Source of the DNA: Vicinamibacterales bacterium
GTDB taxonomy: Bacteria > Acidobacteriota > Vicinamibacteria > Vicinamibacterales > UBA8438
DNA length: 57,385 bases
NCBI GenBank assembly: GCA_958296065.1
Contig: CATQHX010000054.1
Location: 1-57,385 of the forward strand
Direction: 5' to 3'
In this document: positions 45,705-53,753 of the stretch, piece by piece
How positions within the stretch are numbered: position 1 is the first letter of the stretch
Layout of the letters: each line of letters starts with the position of its first letter
Notes under the pieces: model-generated
The model's input: only the letters and a program-made list of their open reading frames with translations
Database searches by the model: none
What the model was told of the DNA's origin: nothing
Position numbers and translations under genes: made by a program

Positions 45705-47186
45705 ATGCGAAAACGGCAGATCATCCGGGCGGCGGACCTGTTCTGCGGCGCCGGCGGGACCAGCAAGGGCCTGCGCCGGGCATGCGAGCGGCTGCAATAC
45801 GAACTCGATCTCACCGCCATCAACCACTGGCCCACCGCCATCGCGACGCACCGGGCAAACCAGCCCGACGCGCGGCACATCTGCGAACGGCTGGAACTCG
45901 TCGACCCGAGACGGGTCGTCCCCGGCGGACAGCTCGATCTGCTGGTCGCCAGCCCCGAGTGCACGCACCACAGCAACGCCCGCGGCGGCCGGCCGGTCTC
46001 CGACCAGCAGCGCGCCTCGGCCTGGACCATCCTGCGCTGGGCCGAGGCCCTCTACATCCGCAGCATCCTCATCGAGAACGTTCCCGAGTTCGCCACCTGG
46101 GGACCGGTCGGCGCCGACGGCCGCCCGCTGCGGCACAGGTCCGGCGAGACGTACCGCGCCTTCCTGCAGGCGCTGCGCTCGCTCGGGTACCACGTCGAGG
46201 CACGCGTGCTGACCGCGGCCGACTACGGCGACCCGACCACGCGAAAGCGGCTGTTCATTCTCGCCGACCGGCGCCGGCGGCCGCGGTGGCCGGAACCCAC
46301 CCACGCGCCGCGATCGGAGGCGGCGTCGCAAGGTCTCCCCGCCTGGCGCAACGCGCGCGAGATCATCGACTGGTCGATCCCCGGCCAGAGCATCTTCACG
46401 AGGCGCCGGCCGCTGGCCCCGGCCACCCTGCGGCGCATCGAGGCGGGGCTCAGGAAGTTCGGAGGCGCGAACGCCGAGCCGTTCCTCGTCATCCTCCGCA
46501 ACCACTCGACCGCCCGGAGGCTCGACGAGCCGGCACCGACCGTGACCACCAGCGGCGCGCACCTGGCCCTGTGCCAGCCGTTCCTGCTCGGACAGCAGTC
46601 CGGCGCGACCGCCCGCGGCGTCGACGACCCGGCGCCGACCATCGCCACCGGCGGCGCAGTCAGCCTGATCGAGCCGTTCATCTTCGCCAACCGCACCCAC
46701 AACACGCCCAGGCGCCTCGAGGAACCGCTGCCGACGCTCTGCACCGGCAACCACGTCGGACTGGTCGAGCCGTTCATCTGCGCCATCCGCTACGGGAACG
46801 AGCCCAAGCCGCTCAACGAGCCCACGCCGACGGTGTGCACCGGAAACCACATGGCCCTGGTCGAACCGTTCCTGGTCAAGTTCTACGGAACGGGACAAGC
46901 AGTCCACATCAACACGCCGCTCGACGCGGTCACCACCCGCGACCGGTTCGGCCTCGTCACCGCTGGCGGCAGGCAGTACCGGCTGGACATCCGCTTCCGG
47001 ATGCTCGCGCCGCACGAGCTGGCCCAGGCCCAGGGATTCGCGCGCGAGGACCACTTCTGCGGCAACAGGACCGAACAGGTGCGCCAGATCGGAAACGCCG
47101 TCCCGGTGCACACGGCGCAAGCGCTCTGCGAGACGACGCTGCACCGGGCAAGGAGCCTGCGCGCCAGGACCGCGCCGGCGGCATGA
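45705..47186 (+). CDS. Phage-type DNA cytosine-5 methyltransferase with a repeated target-recognition region
   Basis: A 493-residue C5 methyltransferase. The SAM-binding motif is DLFCGAGGTSKGL (residues 11-23), the catalytic Cys is in ASPECTHHS (Cys86), ENVPEF is at about 124 and the closing motif QIGNAVPV at about 462. The catalytic block SPECTHHSNARGG differs from the classic GPPCQ-type block and is the form I associate with phage enzymes. Between about 270 and 410 five units of 32-33 residues repeat (R.LDEPAPT..T.G, then L..PF...), in the place of the target-recognition domain. No restriction nuclease is adjacent, so it is probably for self-protection or regulation. Confidence 0.88.
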   Translation: MRKRQIIRAADLFCGAGGTSKGLRRACERLQYELDLTAINHWPTAIATHRANQPDARHICERLELVDPRRVVPGGQLDLLVASPECTHHSNARGGRPVSDQQRASAWTILRWAEALYIRSILIENVPEFATWGPVGADGRPLRHRSGETYRAFLQALRSLGYHVEARVLTAADYGDPTTRKRLFILADRRRRPRWPEPTHAPRSEAASQGLPAWRNAREIIDWSIPGQSIFTRRRPLAPATLRRIEAGLRKFGGANAEPFLVILRNHSTARRLDEPAPTVTTSGAHLALCQPFLLGQQSGATARGVDDPAPTIATGGAVSLIEPFIFANRTHNTPRRLEEPLPTLCTGNHVGLVEPFICAIRYGNEPKPLNEPTPTVCTGNHMALVEPFLVKFYGTGQAVHINTPLDAVTTRDRFGLVTAGGRQYRLDIRFRMLAPHELAQAQGFAREDHFCGNRTEQVRQIGNAVPVHTAQALCETTLHRARSLRARTAPAA

Positions 47187-47292
47187 CCGCCCCGCAACCC
47201 GGGCGACAGCCGCCCGACGGAAAGAAACCGCCGCACTCACCCCCGTCAGAGGAGAACCACGCATACCGCCACGCCGGAAGGAGACTGCAGCC

Positions 47293-47478
47293 ATGAAATG
47301 CGGAAACTGCGGCGCACGAATCGACTGGAACGCCATCCGGCAGTGCCTCTGCTACCGCGGTCCGGTCATCGGCGCCACGCACCGGGAGCTGGAGGACGAA
47401 GACCGGCGCACCCGGCGCCGCATTCGAGAACGAATGCGCCGCGAGAGCAACGACACGCCGACCACCACTGCCGCATAA
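47293..47478 (+). CDS. Small zinc-finger-like protein
   Basis: A 61-residue protein: KCGNCGARIDWNAIRQCLCY supplies four Cys in two pairs, followed by an Arg-rich helix (RRTRRRIRERMRR) and a Thr-rich end. Small zinc/basic proteins of this form may bind nucleic acid. Separated by 106 bases from the methyltransferase; the frame is clean. Not recognised. Confidence 0.55.
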   Translation: MKCGNCGARIDWNAIRQCLCYRGPVIGATHRELEDEDRRTRRRIRERMRRESNDTPTTTAA

Positions 47479-47602
47479 GCTCGTACGAACCCAGGCAGAC
47501 GGCAAGCAGCCGACGCTGCGCCGCACCGGATCCCGCCACACGCCGCTCCCGCACGCCAGGACCCGTGCCGGCAACGAGGCCGAGAATTCGCCCCCAAAAC
47601 CC

Positions 47603-48922
47603 ATGCAATCTCCAACGACCCGAACATGCGGGCACTGCGCGAAGCGCCCCGCCGACCAGACGCTGTTCACCGCGTTCATGCGCTGCGGCGAAGGCGACGC
47701 GACCAAGCGCAAGGAGCATCTGTGCGACCAGTGCCGCCACCACGCGATGCTCGTCCTCCATCACATCGGGATGACCATAGCCTTCGAGGGCGACGGCCAA
47801 CTCCGCTGGGACGCGCACGTCACGCTTTCCGAACACGCGACACGGTCTCTGGCGCGCCGCGCGATGCAGCACCACGACCTGCTCGTGCAGCTCAGGGACG
47901 CATCCGCCGCGAACCGGGCTCCCGTACCGTCAACGCCCGAGAAGCTCTCCATCCTGCACCAGCTGGCCGCCAAAGGACTCGTCGAGAACACGATCGAGCG
48001 CAGCGAGTTCCGCCCGGACGACACCTGCAGGCTGACCGCCAACGGCCAAGACATAGCGTCCCTCCTCCACAACCAGCGCTTCGCCGAAGCCGGCGGGCTT
48101 CCGATGGACCTATGGAACCCGCAGTACGTCCCCGAGCAGGGCACGGTGGAAGAGTTCCGCGAACACGCCGACCGGGAGTACGCCGACCAGCAGATGACCT
48201 CACCGGAAGGCGTCCTTTACGACGCCGGCAAGCACCTGATGCTCCGCCGCGACGACCCCGGACCGGCCGGCGAGGCGGCCGCCGCACGTGGGACGCACCT
48301 GTTCTTCGACGAGGAGGTATGGACGATCCGGCCGGTTCACCCAATCGGCTACTTCTTCTTCGAGGAGTTCCCCGCCATCGCGTTCGACGCCGACGACGTG
48401 CAGATACTCGCCGAGTACTACGAGCTCATCCGAGCGGTCGCCGGACCCGGCGTCCGATGGACGCTCATGAGCCCGACGCCGGCCAACCCGTTGTACCCGG
48501 ACCGAGCAGAATACAGAACAGTCAGGGCCAGCGGAGACCAAGCCGGACCAGCCGCCTTCGTTTCCATCTTCCGGCCCCCGGGAGAACGGCCGGAGATCGA
48601 GCTGCTGCGCAAACGCGCGCGCCAGCAGGACAGCGCCGGCGAAGGCCCCGGCCGGCGCTGGCCGCACCGCCACGCCTCTCGGACATCGGCGTGGGTCCAG
48701 AGACGTACCACGAGGGAGGACGGCGGGCGGGCGACAATGGGGCAGATCCGGATCGCGACGACGGCCCGACCGGCCGCCACGCCGCAGGACTTCGTCCCCA
48801 CGGTCCCACGCGACGACGGCCACGGCCGCCGCGTCATCCGCACCGGTACGCAGGGTGTCGCCGACGCTCGGTGCTTCGGCACCCGGCGCCACCTTTTCCG
48901 TGGGAGGAAGTCATGCCCATGA
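47603..48922 (+). CDS. Hypothetical protein with N-terminal zinc site; 3' end runs into a dispersed repeat
   Basis: The N-terminus has two Cys pairs (CGHCAKRP about residue 9 and CDQCRHH about 41), a zinc site like those of small chaperone-linked domains. The middle is helical, and residues 220-350 (THLFFDEEVWTIRPVHPIGY, FFFEEFPAIAFDADDVQILA, RWTLMSPTPANPLY) look globular. Not recognised. After about residue 345 (LLRKRARQQDSAGEG) the frame enters the dispersed repeat and stops only at 48922, overlapping the next gene; the true end is probably near 48650, lost through repeat insertion or an indel. Confidence 0.55.
   Translation: MQSPTTRTCGHCAKRPADQTLFTAFMRCGEGDATKRKEHLCDQCRHHAMLVLHHIGMTIAFEGDGQLRWDAHVTLSEHATRSLARRAMQHHDLLVQLRDASAANRAPVPSTPEKLSILHQLAAKGLVENTIERSEFRPDDTCRLTANGQDIASLLHNQRFAEAGGLPMDLWNPQYVPEQGTVEEFREHADREYADQQMTSPEGVLYDAGKHLMLRRDDPGPAGEAAAARGTHLFFDEEVWTIRPVHPIGYFFFEEFPAIAFDADDVQILAEYYELIRAVAGPGVRWTLMSPTPANPLYPDRAEYRTVRASGDQAGPAAFVSIFRPPGERPEIELLRKRARQQDSAGEGPGRRWPHRHASRTSAWVQRRTTREDGGRATMGQIRIATTARPAATPQDFVPTVPRDDGHGRRVIRTGTQGVADARCFGTRRHLFRGRKSCP
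48665..48810 (+). repeat. Dispersed repeat, copy 2
   Basis: Matches 38445-38590; see there. It contains a short frame from ATG 48737 with the conserved IRIATTARPAATPQDFVP, in phase with the gene at 47603. About 100 bases later comes GGGAGGAAG and the gene at 48913; in copy 1 a similar GGAAGGAGG element is followed by a dead start (ATG CGC TGA). Confidence 0.65.
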
Positions 48923-49152
48923 CCGAAATCACCTTCGAGCGGAACGGGAACGCCGAAGCGCGCATCTACTGCGACGACGAGTGGATCGGCGGCCTATTCC
49001 GCCGGCCCGACCTCCTGAAACCGGGAGCGCACTATTACGTCGTACACCTCTTCGACGACCCGCGCGGACCGCTTCGCGTGCACGAGCGCGCGCAGGTGCG
49101 CGAAGCGACCGAAGCCCGCGCGGCATCCCACCCGTACCTCGACTACGCGTAA
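48913..49152 (+). CDS. Hypothetical small protein
   Basis: A 79-residue protein with a strong ribosome-binding site (GGGAGGAAG) four bases or so before ATG 48913; ATG 48919 is also possible. Beta-rich start (TEITFERNGNAEARIYCDDE), WIGGLFRRPDLLKPGAHYYV, then HERAQVREATEARA and a DYA end. Not recognised. Confidence 0.65.
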   Translation: MPMTEITFERNGNAEARIYCDDEWIGGLFRRPDLLKPGAHYYVVHLFDDPRGPLRVHERAQVREATEARAASHPYLDYA

Positions 49153-49327
49153 CCGGCGCAAGCGGCGAGATGCGGCCAACGCCGCTCGCAAGGCGCGGAC
49201 TCCCGACGCCGCTCCTGCACTCCCTCACCCGCTCCGCAGTCCGGGATCACGGCTTCGACCCGTCGCTCCCGAAGACGCGAAACACGACGCCGCGGACACA
49301 AGCCGCCGGAGTCCGGAAGAACAGACC

Positions 49328-50209
49328 ATAACGCATCCGCCCGTCTTCCTGAAACGCTGGAACCCGCTGAATCTGGCCGCGGACCGGCCCGCGGAAAACA
49401 CCACCGTAACGTTCGACAAGCAACCGCCGAACGAAACTCTCCTGGTCGACATCGACCAGAGCATGGCGAGCCAGCGTAACCTCGTCACGCTCTGCCGGGC
49501 CGCCCGGATCAACGGCCTGGCCGACACTCTGTTCGAGACGAACTGCAGACTGGACGGCCATCCCTGGTACGACCGCCTCCCGCGCATCATCGCGATGGAC
49601 ACCGAAGCACTCGTCGACCGCGAGAAGATGACCTTCACCTGGACGAGCGACGCTCACTGGAACGAGCACCCGATACGGGAAATCATCGCCGCGCTCGGCA
49701 ACGGGGAGACCAACGTCGACGAGGTCGACGACCCCGCCGATCTGGAGACCTTCGAGATCGGCGAGAACGCCGTCGCCGAATACATCGTGGTCCGAATCCT
49801 CGTCCGGACCGAGCATGAAGTGCTCAGCCGCCGGCTGCGCACCGACTTCGGCGTCGGCACCGAGCGAACGGCGTCGGCCCACGATGCCGGGATCCTCGTC
49901 ACGCACGACTCCGCCCTCGGCGTCGAAGCGCTCAGGAACCTGATCGCCGACGCGGTCTTCGAGTACTCCCCCGGCGAAAAGGACGACTCCCCGCAGACGC
50001 AGCGGCGCAGCTTCCTCGAAGAAGCGCACACGGCCGCCGCAAGGCTGTTGCTCGACGAGCCGGAAGCCACCGCGGAGAGCATCCGCCACGTGGCCCGGAC
50101 CCACCTCGGCCACCTGTTTCCCGACGATCGCACGGTCCAGCTCCGCAAGAAGCCGGTCCCCGGCGCCGACGACTGCGACATCGAGATCCACATACTGGAA
50201 CCGCGATGA
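49328..50209 (+). CDS. Novel-module protein, third copy, with a non-standard start
   Basis: Homologue of the protein at 22933 and of the C-terminal part of 15080. Shared: NLVTLCRAARINGLADTLFE, GHPWYDRLPRIIAM, GILVTHDSALGVEALRNLIA, FEYSPGEKDDSPQTQRRSF and a helical end before HLFPDDRTV. The first ATG in frame (49463) would remove 45 residues including RWNP, which aligns with LWNP at the N-terminus of 22933. Frame and homology point to a start at ATA 49328, after GGAAGAACAG; this may be a mutated or misread ATG. The stop overlaps the next start (ATGA). Function unknown. Confidence 0.62.
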   Translation: MTHPPVFLKRWNPLNLAADRPAENTTVTFDKQPPNETLLVDIDQSMASQRNLVTLCRAARINGLADTLFETNCRLDGHPWYDRLPRIIAMDTEALVDREKMTFTWTSDAHWNEHPIREIIAALGNGETNVDEVDDPADLETFEIGENAVAEYIVVRILVRTEHEVLSRRLRTDFGVGTERTASAHDAGILVTHDSALGVEALRNLIADAVFEYSPGEKDDSPQTQRRSFLEEAHTAAARLLLDEPEATAESIRHVARTHLGHLFPDDRTVQLRKKPVPGADDCDIEIHILEPR

Positions 50210-50544
50210 GAACGACCGACTCCGAACGGCTCGCCGACGACGCCCAGCTCGTCGACGGCCTGGCCCGCAGCACCAACGAGGACCTGACGGCCGCGGTCGA
50301 CCGCATCGCCTGCCGCCTGCTCGATCACGTCACCGGCATCGAGCAGGCGCCCACCCACCGGACCCGCGGCCCCCTGCCGGACGCACGGCTCGCGGCAATC
50401 GAGAAGCTCGAACTCGAGGGCCTCAACAACGGCCGCGACCGACTCGCCGGCGTCACGCTCTCCCCGCGGCTGGCCGGCGCCATCGCCATACAGCTGGCCG
50501 ACTATGCCGAGACCCTGCACCACCTGAAGCAGTCCGTTCACTGA
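50206..50544 (+). CDS. Hypothetical helical protein coupled to the novel-module protein
   Basis: A 112-residue helical protein translated from an ATGA overlap with the upstream gene. Segments: SERLADDAQLVDGLARSTNE, AAVDRIACRLLDHVTGIEQ, IEKLELEGLNNGRDRLAGV and LSPRLAGAIAIQLADYAETL. Not recognised. A physical partner of the module protein is plausible from coupling alone. Confidence 0.6.
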   Translation: MRTTDSERLADDAQLVDGLARSTNEDLTAAVDRIACRLLDHVTGIEQAPTHRTRGPLPDARLAAIEKLELEGLNNGRDRLAGVTLSPRLAGAIAIQLADYAETLHHLKQSVH

Positions 50545-50566
50545 GCCGGCCCCGAAGCGAACGCCC

Positions 50567-50893
50567 ATGCCCGACAACACCACCGGACGCCACTGCCACT
50601 ACTGCAACGCGGAAGGCGGCTCCGCCCGCCTGACACTGCGCCACGCCTGCTCGGCCTGCGACAGGCGAGCAAGCGGGCACGACCTGTGCTTCCGCATCCC
50701 GAAGCTGTTCACCTTCGCCGGACTGCGGACCCAGGCCCGCGGGTTCCGATGCTTCCTCCGGACCGCGTACGACTCGGCCGCCGGCCGCACCCCGCACGCC
50801 CGCAGCCACGGGCGGCTCGCCTCGCTGAAGCTGGCCGCCGCGGTCTGGATCGACCAGTGGTACGTGCTCAGACCCGCCGGCTGGCGGCGCTAG
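50567..50893 (+). CDS. Zinc-ribbon-containing hypothetical protein
   Basis: A 108-residue protein. The first 35 residues carry CHYCNAEGG and CSACDRR, a typical two-pair zinc site. The rest is basic and aromatic (FRIPKLFTFAGLRTQARGFR, then LASLKLAAAVWIDQWYV). It may bind nucleic acid. Not recognised. Confidence 0.6.
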   Translation: MPDNTTGRHCHYCNAEGGSARLTLRHACSACDRRASGHDLCFRIPKLFTFAGLRTQARGFRCFLRTAYDSAAGRTPHARSHGRLASLKLAAAVWIDQWYVLRPAGWRR

Positions 50894-50905
50894 TCCGGAA
50901 ACACG

Positions 50906-51319
50906 ATGCGCATCAGAGACATCGACAGCGACGGCTTCTACGCCCGCATCGCCACCGAGGAGGCGAACGTCGGCCTGCGCGCCGACTGCAACCGGAAGCT
51001 GACGTTCCAGGCCCTGCACATAGCCGGCATCTGCCCGATGTTCATCCCGGCGCTGGCCCGCTTCGCCTTCGTCCCGATGACGGCGACCGACGACGGCGGC
51101 CTCGATCTCATCGACCCCGACGTCCTCTTCGGCGCCGAGGACGACTGGCATCTGCTGTGCGACGGGTCCGAGCCGGACTTCGGCCCGCACACGATGCTGA
51201 TGAAGTTGCTCGAACTCGGCGGTTACAGCAACGGCGACGCGCGGCGGATCGCCCGCAACACGCTCGTGCGGCTGCTCGACCGCGAGATCTACGGGTCCGC
51301 GCAGGAAAACTGCCGATGA
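50906..51319 (+). CDS. Hypothetical protein
   Basis: A 137-residue protein that I do not recognise: IRDIDSDGFYARIATEEANV, FQALHIAGICPMFIPALARF, GGLDLIDPDVLFGAEDDWHL and a helical end (DARRIARNTLVRLLDREIYG). It starts 13 bases after the previous gene and overlaps the cupin-like gene (ATGA), so it sits within an operon. Confidence 0.6.
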   Translation: MRIRDIDSDGFYARIATEEANVGLRADCNRKLTFQALHIAGICPMFIPALARFAFVPMTATDDGGLDLIDPDVLFGAEDDWHLLCDGSEPDFGPHTMLMKLLELGGYSNGDARRIARNTLVRLLDREIYGSAQENCR

Positions 51320-51975
51320 CGACCAGAATGCCCGACACACTGCGCACCGAGCTGGCCGAAGCGGTCGACCGCATCCTCGGCCCCGACCTCGACCTGCGCA
51401 CGCTCGTGCGGGAGATGCAGGATGCGACCAGGGCGATCCGCACGCGTTCGTGGATCAGCGCCCAACCGGTCGGCGTCGACCAGATGCTCAGGCTCAAGTC
51501 CGCGCTCCTGCCCGTAACGGACCACGAACCCGACGTGACGCTGTGGACCGAAGACGAGACAAGCCCGGTGTACATGCGCCGCTGGTGGCTCCGGCGCCAG
51601 ACCACAGGCGCCGGGCGCGGCCAGAACGGCCTCTACGTGCACGTCTTCGACAACGACGACCCCGAGGGTTTCCACAACCACCCGTGGCCGTCAGCGTCCC
51701 TGGTCGTGTTCGGCGGACCCATCTTCGAGGACACCGCACACGGCACCACCATCATCGACGAGGACCGCATCGTGCTGCGCCCGGCAGCCCACCGGCACCG
51801 GATCCGGCTCCGCCACGGACCGCTGCTGCACGACGGAACCGTGGGACGGATCCGCACGACGACGCTGTTCTGCACCGGAAGGCGCATCCAGGATTGGGGC
51901 TTCGAGCAGCCTGACGGATCCGTCAAGCCGATCGCCAGGAGGCAGGAGAGCGCGGCAACCACGCCGCAGCGCTGA
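51316..51975 (+). CDS. Cupin-like protein (phage-associated family)
   Basis: A 219-residue protein. The second half has VYMRRWWLRRQTTGAGRGQN, LYVHVFDNDDPEGFHNHPWP, SLVVFGGPIFEDT, RPAAHRHRIRL and TLFCTGRRIQDWGF, a pattern I associate with an uncharacterised phage family with a cupin-like barrel (His of HNHP and HRHR as possible metal ligands). The first 75 residues are helical. The activity is not known; a 2-oxoglutarate- or dioxygenase-like reaction is only a guess. The start is fixed by the ATGA overlap. Confidence 0.65.
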   Translation: MTTRMPDTLRTELAEAVDRILGPDLDLRTLVREMQDATRAIRTRSWISAQPVGVDQMLRLKSALLPVTDHEPDVTLWTEDETSPVYMRRWWLRRQTTGAGRGQNGLYVHVFDNDDPEGFHNHPWPSASLVVFGGPIFEDTAHGTTIIDEDRIVLRPAAHRHRIRLRHGPLLHDGTVGRIRTTTLFCTGRRIQDWGFEQPDGSVKPIARRQESAATTPQR

Positions 51976-52019
51976 GGGCAGATCGGCGCGGCCGGCCGCA
52001 CCAGCAGTCACCGACTTCC

Positions 52020-52025
52020 TAGACT
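52020..52025 (+). promoter_or_regulatory. TAGACT -10-like box before the RNA-ligase-like gene
   Basis: TTCCTAGACTGGGAACC lies 11 bases before ATG 52037, which would leave a leader of about five bases. Confidence 0.35.
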
Positions 52026-52036
52026 GGGAACCACGC

Positions 52037-52654
52037 ATGCGAAAGATTCCGACCCTGTTCGTCCGCAACCCGGAGACGCACAAGATCGAGCCGATCCTGT
52101 GCGACGGATGCGATTGGGTGCTCCGAGGCGAGGGCACGGCGACCCGCAAGGTCGACGGCACCGCCGTGCTCATCCGCAACGGGAAGGCCTGGAGACGGCG
52201 CGAGGTGAAGCCGGGGCGCAAGGCGCCACCCGACTTCGAGCACGTCGAGACCGACGAGACGACCGCCAAGGAGATCGGCTGGGTGCCGATCCTCACCGGC
52301 GACCCGTCCGACCGGTACTTCGTCGAGGCCATCCGGCACACCGAGATCGGCGTCCCGCCGCCCGACGGCCGGACCTACGAGCTGGTCGGCCCGATGATGC
52401 AGAAGAACACCGAGAACCTCGACCGGCACATGCTGATCCCGCACGACAGCGAGACGCTGCGCATCGCGGCGCCCCCGCGGATCGCCGGCGCCGACCCCGA
52501 GCGCGCATTCGCGATCCTGGACGCGTACCTGCGTAACTTCGGCCACGAGGGGATCGTGTGGCACCATCCCGACGGGCGGCGGGCGAAGATCAAGCGCCGC
52601 GACTTCGGCCACCCCTGGCCGCTGAACGAGCAGAAGCGAAGCCGGGGGCGCTGA
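52037..52654 (+). CDS. RNA-ligase-like nucleotidyltransferase (DUF5565 type)
   Basis: A 205-residue protein with the hallmarks of covalent nucleotidyltransferases: motif I KVDGTAVLI (Lys38 as AMP acceptor), a motif III-like segment (RTYELVGPMMQKN at about residue 115), motif IV-like HEGIVWHHPDG (about 173) and motif V AKIKRRDFG (about 185). It therefore probably seals RNA (or DNA) nicks using ATP, as phage RNA ligases do when repairing tRNAs cut by host defences. No polynucleotide kinase domain is attached or adjacent. It lacks an additional C-terminal domain, as small family members do. Confidence 0.78.
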   Translation: MRKIPTLFVRNPETHKIEPILCDGCDWVLRGEGTATRKVDGTAVLIRNGKAWRRREVKPGRKAPPDFEHVETDETTAKEIGWVPILTGDPSDRYFVEAIRHTEIGVPPPDGRTYELVGPMMQKNTENLDRHMLIPHDSETLRIAAPPRIAGADPERAFAILDAYLRNFGHEGIVWHHPDGRRAKIKRRDFGHPWPLNEQKRSRGR

Positions 52655-52670
52655 GACCGGCAGACCGCGA

Positions 52671-52676
52671 TACGCT
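52671..52676 (+). promoter_or_regulatory. TACGCT -10-like box in an element shared with 39684
   Basis: CAGACCGCGATACGCTCG; the 15-base CAGACCGCGATACGC is identical to that at about 39684. It lies 108 bases before the gene at 52779. Confidence 0.4.
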
Positions 52677-52778
52677 CGTCGGTACCTCTACCGCGGCTCC
52701 CCACAGACAACACCGCGTGCCGACCGCCACCGGCGCCTCTCCTGCGCCCGGCGGGCCGCCGCCAGCAAGGAACACTCC

Positions 52779-53630
52779 ATGAAGTTCTACGTACTGCAGC
52801 ACGAGGACCCTGCGCAGACCCAGGTGTACGTCAACCGGGAAGACTTCGACGGCGCCGTCGCCGAGGCAGTCGACACGGCCCGGCACGGCGCACCCGAGGA
52901 CAAGCGCGAAGAGATCGAACGGCAGGTCCAGGCACGGACGCGCACGTGCGCCACCCTCGACGAAGTCGACGCCGTCGCGGAAGTCGAACCCCCCGTAGAC
53001 GGGACGGTCACATGGAGCGAAGCGGGCCGCTCGCACGACGGCAAGCGCCAGTACTGGGAAGACGCCGACTACCGGTGCGGCAACAGCCACCTGTACCGGC
53101 TGGCGGCCGACTCCCTGCGAAACGCCGAGGACGAAACGATGGGCTACGACCAGAGCTGCTTCCACGACGTGGGCCTGGTCCAGGCACTGTCCATCGACGG
53201 CATCGATCCCGAGGCGCGGGTCGTCACCAGTTCGATGGCGAACGCCATCGCACCATGCGAGACCAGTGCGTGCGTAGCCGGGCACGTCTACGTCTGCGCC
53301 CGAGGGTGGCAGGACTACCTGCAGGCATGCGCACGCGCCAACGGCGACGTGCCGACGCCGGTTGTCGGCGACCGCGCCGCAACCGAACTCGGAATGTCGG
53401 CAAGGCAGCAGTCGGCGCTCTTCCCCGGCATCCCCGAACTCGAAGAGATCGTCGCAGCCTTCGGCATCGCACCCGGGGACTGGACGCGCCCGCCGACCGA
53501 AATCGACGAAATCGAGAAACGCTGGCAAACCGACCAGGAGATCGGCGCGGAGGACATGGCCATCGTGCTCGAGGCGATCGCGCGGCGCTGCGACCGCGTC
53601 AACGCCCTCGTGGCCGCCATCGAGAACTGA
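52779..53630 (+). CDS. Hypothetical protein with a CxxxxCVAGH motif
   Basis: A 283-residue protein. N-terminal part: FYVLQHEDPAQTQVYVNRED and a helix. The second half has DQSCFHDVGLVQALS, CETSACVAGHVYVCARGWQD, and AATELGMSARQQSALFPGIP, an arrangement (C.TsACvAGh, then a..LG.s..q...LF) that I have seen in uncharacterised phage and plasmid proteins. The end is helical (DMAIVLEAIARRCDRVNALV). The Cys/His cluster may bind metal. Role unknown. Confidence 0.6.
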   Translation: MKFYVLQHEDPAQTQVYVNREDFDGAVAEAVDTARHGAPEDKREEIERQVQARTRTCATLDEVDAVAEVEPPVDGTVTWSEAGRSHDGKRQYWEDADYRCGNSHLYRLAADSLRNAEDETMGYDQSCFHDVGLVQALSIDGIDPEARVVTSSMANAIAPCETSACVAGHVYVCARGWQDYLQACARANGDVPTPVVGDRAATELGMSARQQSALFPGIPELEEIVAAFGIAPGDWTRPPTEIDEIEKRWQTDQEIGAEDMAIVLEAIARRCDRVNALVAAIEN

Positions 53631-53716
53631 CGCCGCATCTGCGCCCACATCCCGCGGAGACAACGGCCGCATCGTGCTGCGGCCGGCGGCGCGCCCACAC
53701 GCGAACGATCTCGACG

Positions 53717-53745
53717 TTGCGAGCGACCGCACCGGAGAGTAGAGT
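53717..53745 (+). promoter_or_regulatory. Promoter directly before the second coiled-coil gene
   Basis: TTGCGA (53717-53722) and TAGAGT (53740-53745), 17 bases apart. The expected start is two or three bases before ATG 53754, so the message would be almost leaderless. Confidence 0.5.
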
Positions 53746-53753
53746 CAAACCTG

